Positions 23,131-34,847 are shown, numbered from the stretch's first letter. The stretch: DNA of 64,000 nt from Microbotryomycetes sp. JL201 (GCA_033819885.1 JAQYUZ010000039.1:62001-126000); one strand, 5' to 3'. The notes: generated from the sequence alone by a model not told the origin. Translations and numbers: made by a program.

Positions 23131-25018
23131 ATGGCCTTCTCATTCGGTTAGTGGCATCCCGCCCACGACATCTTGTCACGCTGACATTGCGCGCTGCTTG
23201 CTCTTGCTCTCGCTCGCCTGCTTGTCCTCTCCCGTACAGGCACGCCCGCCCCGTCGACCACGCCTGCATCCAAGCCGCCTACATTCAGTGAGCATACATG
23301 GAGCTGCGCCTGCCATGGCTCATGCTGACGCGCGTCACTCAGGCTTTGGCGCGCCCTCCGCCGGCTCTGCACCGACAACGACGCCTTCACTGTTTGGAAA
23401 CACGCAAACGCCAGCTGGTGGTGCACAGACTACACCGAGCTTGTTCGGGACAGCCTCGGCATCGTCCGCCGCGGGCACTACAGGCCTCTTTGGCACGACT
23501 CCTGCAGCGCAGACCTCAACCCCGGGCACGTCCCTGTTTGGGACGCCAGGTCAGACCAGCACTGCTCCAACAACATCACTCTTCGGTCAGCCAGCCACTT
23601 CGGCGGCACCTGCATCAGGTTCGAGCCTGTTTGGAGGAGCACAGGCCCCGCAACAGTCCACGACGTCCCTCTTTGGACAAAAACCCCAGCCGAACACTTC
23701 AACCTCCTTGTTTGGTGGCGCTGGAACTACTTCAGGAGCCGGTGGCGGCCTATTTGGCTCAACCTCGGCCGCACCCTCGTTGTTTGGCCAGCAGCAACCA
23801 GCTTCTCAAGCCACTGCGTCACAGCCTGCCGTTACATCCGCACCACTGTTCGGTCAATCGCAATCGGCCGCCACTAGCTCGCTTTTTGGCTCAAAGCCAG
23901 CTTCCTCGACGAGCTTGTTTGGTTCGAGACCCGCTTCGACAGGGTTGTTTGGTCAGAGCACGACTCTGTCTTCGTCCACGCCACTCCCCCCTGCTGCACA
24001 CCCACCTGTGCCGAAACTAGGTGACCCCTACCCTCCAGCCAACTCTGGCAACCAACAGTCGATTGAGTCGCGCATTCAAGACATCAAATCAAGCTGGGAC
24101 TCTTCAGATCCAAAATGTCGATTTCAAACGTATTTCTACAACGAAGTGCTCCCACCAAACACGACAAATATGTACGGACGACCACCACAAGGGACAGACG
24201 AACGGGCCTGGCAAAAAGCTGTTCGCGAGAACCCGGATCCTGAAAAGTCAGCTTGTCTGCGAGCGTAGCCAAATTTCGAAACATTGAAGAAACTGACGTC
24301 TTCGCACTGGTTCGAAAAATAGGTACGTTCCGGCCATCGCGATTGGCTTCCCGGCAGTCAAGCAACGTATTGAACATCAACAACGATTGTCCGACACTCA
24401 CCAACAATTGTTGGACGACATTCATGAACATCTGGCCAAGCTTGGTCGGACGCACAGCTTGGAAACGAGTTTGAGAGTACTGAGAGCTCAACAAGCGAGC
24501 GTCGCTCTTGGGGCAAGGTTGATGAAGCTTGTTGCCAAAGCCAGTCCGCTCGTCAATGCCGCAGGAGGGTCTGGGTCAGGAGGTCTTTCAGACAGCTCGC
24601 TTGGAGGATCAAGTGCCGGCTCAAGCCTGTCTAGGAAAGAGGAAGAATTGAGGATCGAGTTGGACAGGTTGAGTGGGTTGGCCGAGAGGATAAAGACCAG
24701 AACGAATGAGATGTGGAGCGGAGTTGGAAGTTTGAAAGCTGCGAAAGCAGGTTCAATGTCAAAGTCATCAACGCACGCAGGGACGGACGGAGTCGAGTGG
24801 GCTGTCGTTGACGAGCAAGGTTTGAAACAGGTTCTCGACGTGAGTTACGGGCGGTTCAACCTTCTACTCAACAAATGTTGAATTCTCATATTGAATCGTA
24901 TTTGCAGATCCTGAGTCAACAGCAGGCAGGTTTGGATCATCTTACAAAGACTCTGGACAGTGCCAGGTTTGATGTCGACGTCATGCAAAAAGCTTTTGGG
25001 TTGTCGTCCCAAGCTTAG
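23131..25018 (+). CDS. NUP57: Nup54/Nup57-type FG nucleoporin
   Basis: This protein forms the central transport channel of the nuclear pore with the Nsp1/Nup62 and Nup49/Nup58 partners. Four exons (23131-23146, 23343-24246, 24323-24839, 24908-25018) give 516 codons in frame. The N-terminal ~230 residues carry more than a dozen GLFG/SLFG repeats (TPSLFGNTQTP, TGLFGTTPA, TSLFGQPA and so on). The C-terminal half is helical. It has the domain beginning SIESRIQDIKSSWD and CRFQTYFYNEV, then YVPAIAIGFPAVKQRIEHQQ, and coiled-coil segments to the end. The chosen start uses a 16-nt first exon, MAFSFG, matching the MAFNFG-like start of animal Nup54. An unspliced start at 23315 (MAHADARHSGFGAP) is the alternative. 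Confidence 0.93.
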
Positions 25019-25395
25019 AACCTGATTGTAAATGTACACGTTCTGTCACAGTCGTTTTGAGTTTTTTTGTGGCCCGCATTCCTCGGATCGGCGCTGCGAC
25101 GGAGACCTACAGTGACGAGGACAGTACAGAGCGCGATCCGCTCTCTGATTTGCGTGACAAGCGTGCCGACGGGGCCGAACGTCGATCGTAGGTGGATGAA
25201 TGAGAAGCTCCTGCGTTTCGACCTCCCGAGGCAGTGCAATTGCCTCGGACGCAATGTGCACGAGTGCGTGTATACCTATAGAGAAATTGCGATGTTGCTC
25301 GCCGGGCCAAAGAGACCTCGGGCGTACCTAGCTCGGACCAAGGTCTGTGCACGGCCGAGATGACGAACGCGAGCCTGTTGTTGGTCCCGAACTTG

Positions 25396-25435
<40 letters not shown>

Positions 25436-25452
25436 GCTGTCTCACGCAAGCC
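25019..25452. other. Intergenic with a CT microsatellite
   Basis: This is the Nup57 3' flank and the upstream region of the small membrane-protein gene. Apart from the (CT)17 tract (25398-25431), listed separately, no feature is supported. Confidence 0.5.
25398..25431 (+). repeat. (CT)17 dinucleotide microsatellite
   Basis: A perfect run of 17 CT units lies 22 bases before the next start codon. It could act as a pyrimidine-rich promoter or leader element. Its length is likely to vary between strains. Confidence 0.95.
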
Positions 25453-25965
25453 ATGACGGAGCCCGGGCAACACTTTGTCTCGTCGACGAGATCTGACAAA
25501 GAATCAATGCACAAAACACGGTGAGTACCGTCAAACGCAAGACGTCGCTCGTTCGCCGACAATGACGCACGCAGGATCAAAACCAAAGCGGTCGACAAGA
25601 TGACAATGACGGAGAACTTGTCGAGCAGTTCAATGTCTTCAATCGATTCGTCGGTCCAGACTGCAGCGGAATTGAATGTTTGGACACTGAGCGAATTGCA
25701 AAAGTCTTGCCTCGGCTTTGTGGCTGCTTTTCACCGCTTGCAAAGGATCGCCTCGGGCCCGGCTCGGACCGAGTTACCAAAGCTTGACGCAAGGCTGTGC
25801 TCATCAAACTCCGTCTCGAGAGAGCGACACAGTGCGAACGACACGGCAAACCGAAAAGTTGCGTTACGCTGGCCCGCGTTCATAAGCTCGTGGCTCGAGT
25901 TTCGGACAATCTGCTGGATCTTGCTCTTCATGGCCTTTTTGGCAGGATTATGCGCTGGTGTATGA
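25453..25965 (+). CDS. Hypothetical small protein with C-terminal membrane segment
   Basis: Not recognised. Two exons (25453-25520, 25575-25965) with a GTGAGT...CACGCAG intron keep one frame and give 152 residues. The N-terminal part is polar and Ser/Thr-rich (MTEPGQHFVSSTRSDKES...). The middle is probably helical (LSELQKSCLGFVAAFHRLQR). The last 20 residues, FRTICWILLFMAFLAGLCAGV, are hydrophobic and stop at once, the layout of a tail-anchored membrane protein. A GTGTAT donor near the stop could extend it into a Ser-rich tail ending near 26.1 kb. The good splice consensus and the preserved frame are the reasons for calling it a gene. Confidence 0.45.
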
Positions 25966-26966
25966 TCGCATCTACTCGTCAGCAGACGTAGACGTCAGCC
26001 GACCTGGTTTCTCTTCCGGCAGCTTCTCCTTCCGCAGATCGCGTTCGGCCGCAAGCTCGGCGAGTTTGGAAAGGTTGCCTGTAACAAGTGTCGACGTGCT
26101 CTTGCTACACACATGCTCGCGATGGTAGAATATATCGGTCCACCGACAACACCTTTGTCATCAGTGGCACAAACGACGGCGGAAAAGCATGCTAGTCGAC
26201 GTGGATGGACACTGCGGTGAAGCCATGGCAGTGAAAAAGGTCTCCTTGTCCCATGTCTCGCGTGATGTCGGTCTGCAGAGTGTGCCACGCTGGATCTTTT
26301 CACGCTCGCACGCAAACTCAACAACCGCACCAGGGCTTTTCAAATCAACGCATCTTCCGCTCTCGGTCGTTTTCCGCCGTTTAAACCTGGCCGTTCCCGC
26401 TTCGTCTAGAACAGCTTCTTCTGATCACTTTACGAAGAATGTCAAACTCAGGAGAGGGCGTGCTGGTTGGTGCGAGCTTTCAGTCTAGACTTGTCGCCTT
26501 TGTTCTGTTCTGTAATGCAATCGTTCAAATTCGCTGAAAAGATCTTGACCTGTCGAGTCAGATCTGCAGAACATGCGAGGCGGAGGCAGCGGCGACTATC
26601 AAGCTCGAATATGATCCTGATGAGCAAATCATCCTGGTCCAAAACATTAGCAAATTACCTTCGGGATGCACTTTGTAATTCAAATGTGCTAATCCTCAAG
26701 ACTCTGGCTTGTCCTCTGATTCACGTCAGCTCAACAAGCTGGCGCGCCTGTCGGCCTGCGCCAGGTCAATCTCGGTTGTTTCACGAAACATATTGGTACC
26801 CGTGTCCCGCTCGTCAGGGCGTTGCTCGTGTGCACGACAGCCGGCGCCCAGTCTCGCTCGTCCTCTGTGCTCTGTCAGTGCTGCAAGACGATCAGACCAG
26901 CGCGTGATCCATCTAGACGGCTTTGTCAATACCACGCGATACTGGCCGAACTGTCAAACGGCTCGC
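25966..26966. other. About 1 kb without a convincing gene
   Basis: Short frames occur on both strands, for example MLVDVDGHCGEAMAVKKVSL on plus at 26189 and a minus frame ending near 26161. None shows a family motif or a consistent exon chain. It may hold the 3' part of the preceding gene and the promoter of the kinase gene. Confidence 0.4.
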
Positions 26967-28688
26967 ATGGCTCGTCGACGCTCGAGTCACTCGACAGTGT
27001 CGTCACTTGATGGCAAGTCGAGTGACGCTTTGCGAAATTCACACACTGTTGTATTAATTTCTTCCGACTGGTGTAGACCAAGATGCCAAGAAACTCGGAC
27101 TGCCGCTCGAATCGCCAACGAGCTTGCTCGACGAACCTACGAAACTCTCGACAGACCAGTTATCCCTACCAACGACCTTGTTGTACGCTCAAAAGTACTC
27201 TTCTCCATGTCAGCCTCACTCGTCGTCGTCGTCGTTGGATCAGTTCCCTAGACAACATTTTGGCGAATTCGTAGACGTGAGAAGAGAACTCGATTGGGAC
27301 TACCACGAGTGTCCAACTCGGGAACGACAATTGCTGCAAGACGAGATTGTGAAAGCCGTTCTGAGGAGGATAGAAGATACTGTGCAACACGTCGTTGTTT
27401 GCCAAGATGGAGGAAATCAAGGTGAGGCGTTCGCCTATCGGGACAGGGACGACAAGAACGCGGAACGAGGGGCCACGGACGGCGCCGGACAAGTCAAGCT
27501 GGGAGGAAGCAGCGAGGAAGCCGAGATCAGAGCGAGAATGAAGTTGGTAGAATTGCAGGAGGAAAACAGGTCCGGCAGAAAAGTTGATCGGAAACACGAG
27601 CGCGTGGCATTGTTTACGGCGGGGTAGGCGACTGGACACACTGTAGAACGATTACAAAAAGCAACTGACCATCCTTTCTGGTACAGTGGCATGGGCGCCG
27701 GAAAAGGTCACACGCTAAGACAACTGCTCAAGGATGGTACGGTGAAACTTGCCAAAGACTTTGTATGGTAAGCGTACGAGGTCAAGTCTCATCAGAGCGA
27801 ATTCTCACACGTGCTGTGATGCTACCGTCAGGGTCGACCCCGACTCGCTTGCAAGGTCTTTGCCTGAACGAGAACAATACATTCGTCACAACCACAAGAC
27901 GGCATCAAAGTTACTTCATCCAGAAGCCGCTATGCTTCAAGAGATTTTGAGCGGCGTTGCTCAACAACAAAGCCGAACGCTTGTCGTTGACGGCAGTTTA
28001 AGCGACTGCGCCTGGTTCGGGCAACTGATGAAAAAGTATCGAACAGATGGGTACGAGTGCGAGATACTCTTTGTGGCGAGTCACGTGAGCTATCCCTGTA
28101 AGAGGTCATTTCTGATTCCAGCCCTCGCTTGCAGACTGCACCGGAAGATACGATGATCTCTCGAGCAGAAAGGCGGGCCAAGATCACAGGTCGCGTGAGT
28201 CCGCTCGGGTTCGCTTCAGCACGATTCAACCTAATTTTCTCGACGCATCAAGTTCACAGATCCTGAAGCGATCAAGTTCTCCCGCCTAAAGTCGCCAGAG
28301 TGCGTCTCGCGCTTGTCGACGCCTGATCACGTCCGAAGGTCAGCCTGCCCGGCCAAACCACCTATAAATACGAGCTCATTTCAATGTTGTTCTGCGCAGA
28401 GTCCGCCTCATTGACAATTCATCCGATTCTGCACCTCCAACAATCTTGTACGACTCTGACCTCGATCCGGAATGGCAAAGCGCTGCTGCTGGCAAAGGCC
28501 ACCGAGACCAAGACGACGATAGCGCGTCAGGATCTTCTTCATGTGCGACGACAACGAGTGACGACATGGTAGACGTCAAGGCGTTCGTCGAAGGTCGGGT
28601 GTGTCAACGAGAATCAGACGGCCGAGTCGTCGCTGTAGATGACCCTGAAGCAGAGTTGGATAGAAGAAGACGGAACGGAAAACTGTAA
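26967..28688 (+). CDS. Zeta-toxin-fold P-loop kinase (UNAG-kinase-like)
   Basis: Eight exons (26967-27021, 27077-27623, 27687-27767, 27832-28084, 28135-28194, 28253-28338, 28400-28688, the first two joined at an A|AC codon) sum to 457 codons in frame. The kinase domain starts with a P-loop, FTAGGMGAGKGHTLRQLLKD. Next come WVDPDSLARSLPE (the acidic substrate/Mg site typical of zeta-type kinases), NHKTASKLLHPEA, a TLVVDGSLSDCAWF strand, and the lid-like ISRAERRAKITGR. Bacterial zeta toxins phosphorylate UDP-N-acetylglucosamine. Eukaryotic members of the fold are uncharacterised kinases with no antitoxin partner, and none is seen here. The ~210-residue N-terminal part is charged and of unknown role. 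The acidic, Ser-rich tail is probably disordered. The start is uncertain; the kinase core is not. Confidence 0.85.
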
Positions 28689-28814
28689 TGCAATAGCGTG
28701 ACTATACTCATGCGCCTTTTCGCAAGAAGACTGAAATCGACGTTAGCTATGGGAACTCGCCGAGGTTGAGCGCTCGCCTAAACTCGCTGGTGCCCCGCCT
28801 GGAGGCCTGACGGA

Positions 28815-30249
28815 ATGCCGACATCGGAAGTCTCACCGTTGCTAAGTAATCATAAAGGTAAAAGCAAATCTCCAAATATCCATGCAGACGGCGAATGTGT
28901 CCCGGTCGTCGACGTTGATCGAGTCTCGCGAGGTTCGGCAAGCGCACGCGCCGACGCCAACCGACCGAAACACTATGGCACAGCGACAAGTACTGCTCAA
29001 GGACGTCAATTGGACGACTCTAGCGATTCCGATTCCGATTCAGACGCCACTCAGGAGCCAAAGACGACTTCTCGCCGGTCGATCCTCAAATGGACCTTGT
29101 TCTGGCTCGTCGTTGCCGCTTTCGTCACATTTCTCATCGTTCAAGCGTTTAGAAGAGGTGGAGGGGAATTTGATTGGCGTGGTGCGCTCAAGAAAGCAGG
29201 TGGAGGAGGCGTAGCTGGCGCATTAGCCATGGTCATCCAAGTGCTGAGCTTGATGTGGATACGGACAATCATGAACTACCAGTACAGATTTGGTGGAACG
29301 TTGACGGAGAGCGCCAAAAAGCTGTACGCGGAAGGTGGCGTTGCCAGGTTCTACAGTGGCGTAGGACCGGCACTCGTGCAAGGGCCGATTGGTCAGTTGT
29401 CTTCGCCGGTCAGTACATACGTGCGACGCATTCTAACGTTTCGAGGTTTCTGATTAGCACGCTTTGGCGACACGGCTGCCAACGCTGGTATCCTGGCTCT
29501 GCTGTCGAGTAATCCGTTCCTCAACAAGCTGCCCTCGCCTCTTAAGACGGTTTTTGCATCTGTTGCTGGCGCACTTTTCCGAATGGTGCTCATGCCAATC
29601 GACACGCTCAAAGTAAGTCCGCTGTCACTTGAGCTGTGTGAGTCTACTCGCTAATGTTGATTGGCCTGCGCCACAGACAACTATGCAAACTCAGGGGAAA
29701 CCTGGCTTGACGATCTTGAAGCAGCGCATCAAGCAACATGGTCCAGGAACGCTGTGGGCCGGTGCATGGGCAACCGCAGCGGCAAATTTCGTCGGGTCAT
29801 TTCCATGGTTTGCAACGTACAATGCGCTGCAGACAAATTTGCCAGTCGGACACTCGCCAGGTGAGCGTCGACGTTGTGATCCGACGACGTTGAAAAGCTG
29901 ACGCGTCTCTTGCAGCTTCTAAAATCTTGAGACAGGCTTTCATTGGATTCTGCGCCAGTGTCGTTTCCGATACAGTTTCCAACTCGCTTCGAGTGATTAA
30001 AACGTATCGCCAAGTGGACAAGCGCAAGGTATCCTACAGTGAGCTACTTATTCGTCGCATCATGGCCCGAAATTCTCGCTGATTGATCGGTTAACAGCAC
30101 GCGCGACGAAACGAATCTTGCGCAAAGAAGGCTACAAAGGTCTGTTCGGTCGAGGTCTCAAGACTCGGATTCTTGCCAACGGTCTACAGGGCATCATGTT
30201 TTCAGTCTTGTGGAAATTGATCCAAGATGCCATAGAAAAACATCGCTAG
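28815..30249 (+). CDS. Mitochondrial carrier family protein with N-terminal extension
   Basis: The protein has an Arg/Ser/Asp-rich N-terminal extension of ~95 residues beginning MPTSEVSPLLSNHKGKSKSP, then a hydrophobic segment (LKWTLFWLVVAAFVTFLIVQ), then a mitochondrial-carrier-type domain. One repeat has the clear signature MPIDTLKTTMQTQGKPG (Px[DE]xxKxxxQ). Other segments are FGGTLTESAKKLYAEGGVAR, GTLWAGAWATAAANFVGSFP, and IRxL-type ends with GYKGLFGRGLKTRILANGLQ. Introns follow bases 29391 and 29612, with others near 29.86 and 30.03 kb; the frame is kept. Substrate is unknown. The first carrier signature is degenerate, so it belongs to a divergent subgroup. The stop at 30247-30249 is only 38 bases from the convergent FOL1 stop. 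Confidence 0.85.
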
Positions 30250-30287
30250 TCTGTACCATTGACTCCCAGTTCTGTTGTCATCGTTTA

Positions 30288-32690
30288 TCATACCCGACGG
30301 TAGATGGCGTCCGTTACTTTCGCCACGTCTACCATTGCCTCTACGTCGTGAATCCGAATGATGTCTGCCCCGCCAATGATGCTCGACGTGACGGCCGCAG
30401 CCGTAGCAAAAACTCTCTCTTTCGCGTCTTGCTTGCCCGTCACCGCGCCCAAAAACTTTTTCCTGCTCAGACCAACCAGAACCGGGAATTTAGACAATAA
30501 CCGGCCGTCGTCCTCGTCTGATGACTGCGGAGTCTTTCCAACAGCCGAAGCCAGGTTGGCCAGAAGTTGCAAGTTTTGTCGACCTGTTTTGGCAAACCCG
30601 ACTCCTGGATCCAAAACAATGTTCCACCGCTTGACTCCAGCGTCCAGAGCTTTCCTGACACTCTCTGCCAATTCGTGTCTGACACCAGCGACAACATCGT
30701 CGTCTTTGTATTCTGTCAGGTTAGACATTGTTTTCGGCGTGCCTCTCGAATGCATCAAAATGACAGGAACATCCAGCTCAGCCATCGTTTTGAGCATTTC
30801 AGAGTCACCTTGTCCAGCGCAAACGTCATTGATGATGTTGGCACCAGCTCGAACGGCGTCCAGGGCCACTTTCGCTCTGAACGTGTCGATCGAGATCAAA
30901 CAGTCGGGATGATTTGATCGAATCTGTTGGATTACTGGGACTACTCGAGAAGATTCTTCTTCTGGAGACACGTCCGCTGCTCCTGGTCTCGTTGACATGC
31001 CGCCCACGTCGAGGATGTGTGCGCCCGACTCGAGATGCTTTGATGCGACAGCGACGGCAACGTTCGGATCAAAATGATCACCACCATCGGAGAACGAGTC
31101 TGGAGTTGTATTGATGATGGACATGACGAGTGTAGAGCTGACCGGAATGTGCGCCGTCAATGACCCGGACAGAGGCAGTACTTGGTGAACTGTCGATGGC
31201 GCTTGTTTGCCGAGTGCGTGCAACAGCTCGCGCGAGGTTTTCCCTAGCTTTGGATGTTTAAAATCGGGAGCTAGGCTAGAGCAGCACGTCAGTCGTCGTC
31301 GAGCTCACGGCTATCATCGAAAGCGAGCACTCACTCGACGAGCGGCCTAAGCACAAACTCGCGCTCGGCAATCCTCGGATGTGGCACTTCGAGCCACATG
31401 TCGTCTTCGCGATTGCCTTTTCGCGTGTCCATCTTAACTTGGTCAAAGTACAGCAAGTCCAAGTCAATGACGCGGGGGCCGTTACGAAAGGTTTTTTCTC
31501 GACCAGACTGCTGCTCGACCGTCTTGAGTGCATGCAAAAGCTGCTCTGGTTCCAAGGTGGTCTCGATTCTGACCGCTCCATTGAGAAAGCGGTCTTGTTC
31601 GGTGTGATACATGGCGTCGCTCTCGTACAGAAAGCTCGTGTCTTTGACTTTGACCGTTTCATTCGACTCGAGCAGTCTCAGTGCCTTTGAGATGTTTTCT
31701 ACCCGGTTACCCATGTTTGTCCCTACACCTATGATAGCATGATGCTTCTCAGGGCCGGCATGCGAAGACGTAGACAACGCTCGACCCGAAAGCGGCAACT
31801 GCACAAAGTTGTCACGCGTTCTCGTAACTTCGACGGACGGGAACTTTGCAAACATGAGCGCGCATGGCTTTGAGACCCGAACTGTTACTTTTGGGGAAGA
31901 CCACGTGGTAGAGTTTGTGGCGACTAGCGGCGAAGCGACGATGACCTTGGCCAAGTCGGTCGTCAGCGTCTCGATTGTTCCGGCCGCCGAGGTTGACAAA
32001 TGCTGAGATTAAGGCGTCAGTAGCTGTCAAAATCGGACAAGATGATGCGCCAAAATCTCAGCTCACGCTCTCGACCTGTTTGACCATGTGACGCCAGCCC
32101 GCCCATCCAGCCCGACCGCCGTTTGCCATGCGTGGCAGCTTCGTCTCGTCCGCCCAGCAGGTCAGGTTCACTACGACTTCTTGTTCGTCCACTCGCTCGG
32201 GAGGGTTCAAGCCAACAATAATCTGTCTTCGGAGATTTTTGACAACAAATCGGTCTCCGATGTACAGAGCGTCTGATGAGGCAGAGGCGTCTTTTTGTCG
32301 AAACAGCCTGACTCCGATAGCTTCAGCGGATAGAAGCACGCGAGGCGCAAGTATTTCAAGGTCCACGTTCGGCGCGTTGCACTTTGTGATGACGACTTGA
32401 GCGATTTGCTCCGCAATATTCTCGAGCGCCAAATGAGTCTGACCCTCTCGCAAGGCGGATGGTAGGTCTTTGACCGTGTTCTCTATCGCTTTCGTGATAC
32501 TTCCGTAGTTGAGTGACTCTGTGCCGAGCGAGTCCGAGTCTGCTTCCGAACCGACGTCCGTCCTTACAGTCAAAGAGACGAGCAAAGGTTGTTCGCGAGG
32601 CGCAGGACGTTGCCACAGGTCGGTTTCGAGGACAGTCGTGCGCAAAGACAAGTCTGTGATGCAGATCAAGTCTCGACCGAGCGAAGTCAT
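30288..32690 (-). CDS. FOL1: Trifunctional folate synthesis protein (DHNA-HPPK-DHPS)
   Basis: One protein carries three consecutive steps from dihydroneopterin to dihydropteroate. Residues ~1-210 (from 32690) are two tandem FolB-like aldolase units: ICITDLSLRTTVLE with LNYGSITKAIENT, then IVGLNPPERVDEQEV. After an intron with a GTGAGC donor near 32.06 kb comes HPPK, with AIIGVGTNMGNRVENISKAL, the catalytic GPRVIDLDLLYFD and VPHPRIAEREFVLRPL. After a second intron near 31.3 kb comes DHPS, with SIINTTPDSFSDGGDH, ILDVGGMSTRPGA, INDVCAGQGD, LDPGVGFAKT, VGLSRKKFLG and IRIHDVEA. Order and completeness match fungal Fol1, the target of sulfa drugs. The start is the first ATG of the aldolase domain. 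Confidence 0.96.
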
Positions 32691-34847
32691 TCGCGCATTG
32701 GCTTTGCCTCGATGAAGCTGCCAGAAAGCGACAAATCAGCAATTTTCTCGGAAACGAGCACGTTTGATGCGTTGGAGAGCGATACGCTTTGCAACAAGAA
32801 GCGAAACAACACGTGTATGCCCCGCGCGTGAGAGTGATCGTCTGCACAGCGCGACTGCACCAGCTCGGAGCACCGAGACCGGCGTCACTGCGACCGCGCG
32901 GGCACACAAGCAGAGTGACAGCCGGCTTAGACCCGAATGTACTCGCTACGAGGTGCTGGAGTGCTCGGCGTTGCGCGGCGTGTGGACGCTGGATCCCTGC
33001 AGCGGGTTGACCGCATCGCCCGGCAGAAAGTCGTCGCAGTGCTCCACTGTATTCTGATGTTGACAGTGCGGTGCGACTTACTCTGCCCGGTCAGGTCGCC
33101 GTCGCGGACAAGATGCCACAAGTCGAACAAAGTGGAGCCCGGAGCGAACCGATAATTCCTGCAGGAATAGAGGCCATATACCAGAAGCGCCATCTAGAAG
33201 CGGCGAATGATCATGCTTGCTGCCAGTTCTTGACAAAACTAGTGCTTGCTCGCTGAAAGAGTTCATCCCGCTCAGGCCCCAATCGCTTCGGTGGCACAAA
33301 GATCCACCCGCATCTTGCAATAGTGCAGCAGTGCATAGTTCGGATTTGTGTCATAAGTCTGCGGGTGACTCTCTTTCTGTCTGTCTCCTTGCTGGCTTCT
33401 CATATATCTTTTTAACGCAGGTGGAATTCAGCAAGATGATATTCGTTTCGTTTCGCCTCGCCTTTTCGACACTTGACGGCGCTTCGCATAGTCGGATTGA
33501 CGTAGTACATAGACGACGCGTCGCACAGACTCCCCTACAGTCGCGAACCCTTTCTGATCCCCTCGAGTTTGCAAATGCACAGTTCGCCCATGCACGGAAA
33601 TTCTCCTGACAAAGGCCTTTCAAAGACAAAGTACCAAGATACGACTTTCCCTCGCGATTGCCAAGATCTCGCACTTGGCGAGGTCCAACGCTATGACCTC
33701 TTTGAACAAGGGTCCGGCGGTGGCAAATTGAGGCTGTGCAGGTCGTTGAAGCAGTGGTAGATATGACTGCTTTGGGAAGAGGAATGTAGGTCCTGTTCGA
33801 CACAGAAGTGGCTCAGTACCATCTTCTTGCCTAGACGAAACCAAGCACTGCAAAATATCACGATCAAAGCGACTAGAGCTTGATGTGGCGTCTCGTTTTC
33901 GATTACCTTCTCGCAGAATTCAGCCATTGCGTTACTCAACCAGAGTCTATCTAGCTATAAACAATCATGTCTCGACGCGCTAGTGTTTCATGTGTCATCG
34001 GAGTGAGACCGGGGCCGAATGGCTGGACCACGAAAAGAATTTCATCTCGCGCGCGCTCGAAGCTTGCAATCAAGGCTATTAGGGCCCCAGCCGTAGAGAG
34101 CTGCGCAAATGCACTCGAGACAAAGAGAACTGCAAACAATCATCTCGCCACAGAGTTGCGCTCTGTGTACTTCTGTAGGTCATTAGATCGGAAACGGACC
34201 AGTTGGCCGGCCGACTGCTTTGTTTGCGACGGCGTTGTGGCCGAAACTAGTCTCGTGCGCGTCAGTCGCGTGCTCGCAACAAGGCAAAAACGTCAATTTG
34301 CGCAGTCCATAGTGGCTGAAACCTCTGACCTTCGCAAGTCTAGAGCGGTCCGGCGACCTTGACTGGAAACGTTTGCACGTCTGCAAGCACGTATACAAGG
34401 TCTGAGTACGCTTTAGCTCACTGCTGGTTAGAAATCCATAAAACGTCCTGAATGCGGCTGCTGGCTGTTCGTGCGCGTCTGAGCCATACTTTCCGCCTCG
34501 GGCAACTTGCGAGCCAAAGATGGCCGGAGGGCGAAAACTTATATGATCGAGGGGCCCCCTTTCCTCGAGGTTTTGGACCGGGGCGGCGCCAGACTATTGG
34601 CGAGCGTTTCAAACGCCGCATTTGCTGCACCTCACACACCACAGCAGTCCTTCGCTCACCGTCAACAGCTTGCTGCTGTGCCCCTCCGCCACAGTCTTCG
34701 GCTTCCGCGAAGCGAGTGCTAACTCTCTCCACAGGGTAAAGCGTTTTGCGAAGGACCGCTCGACGACTTGGCCGCCTGACCGCCCTTCGAAAACACGCAA
34801 AGTCGCCGTCGTCACTGAGGAATTCAGCAAGTGACTAGTCGCGGGCC
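32691..34847. other. FOL1 upstream region and 2 kb of poorly coding sequence
   Basis: Between FOL1 (-) and the giant protein gene (+) I see no complete gene. Three suggestive fragments occur. A minus frame near 33.2-33.1 kb has NYRFAPGSTLFDLWHLVRDG followed by a GTAAGT donor. A piece of the RYG-tail family lies at about 33.7-34.1 kb (separate entry). Plus-strand frames at 34.54-34.83 kb (MIEGPPFLEVLDRGGARLLA) end near a good branch-point/acceptor pair (CTAAC, CACAG). None could be closed into a gene model. Confidence 0.4.
33700..34139 (-). pseudogene. Probable relic of an 'RYG-tail' family gene
   Basis: Two adjacent minus-strand pieces resemble the C-terminal third of genes A-C. One is FAQLSTAGALIALIASFERA (34.1 kb). 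The other is MAEFCEKVIENETPHQALVA followed by LIVIFCSAW (33.9 kb), which lines up with DEFYDWLTPRKLVATIVIFL of gene B and SLTALIVILAVDAV of gene C. I find no intact exon chain around them and no RQxxRY tail downstream, so this looks like a decayed copy. The call rests on a short hydrophobic match and is tentative. Confidence 0.3.
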
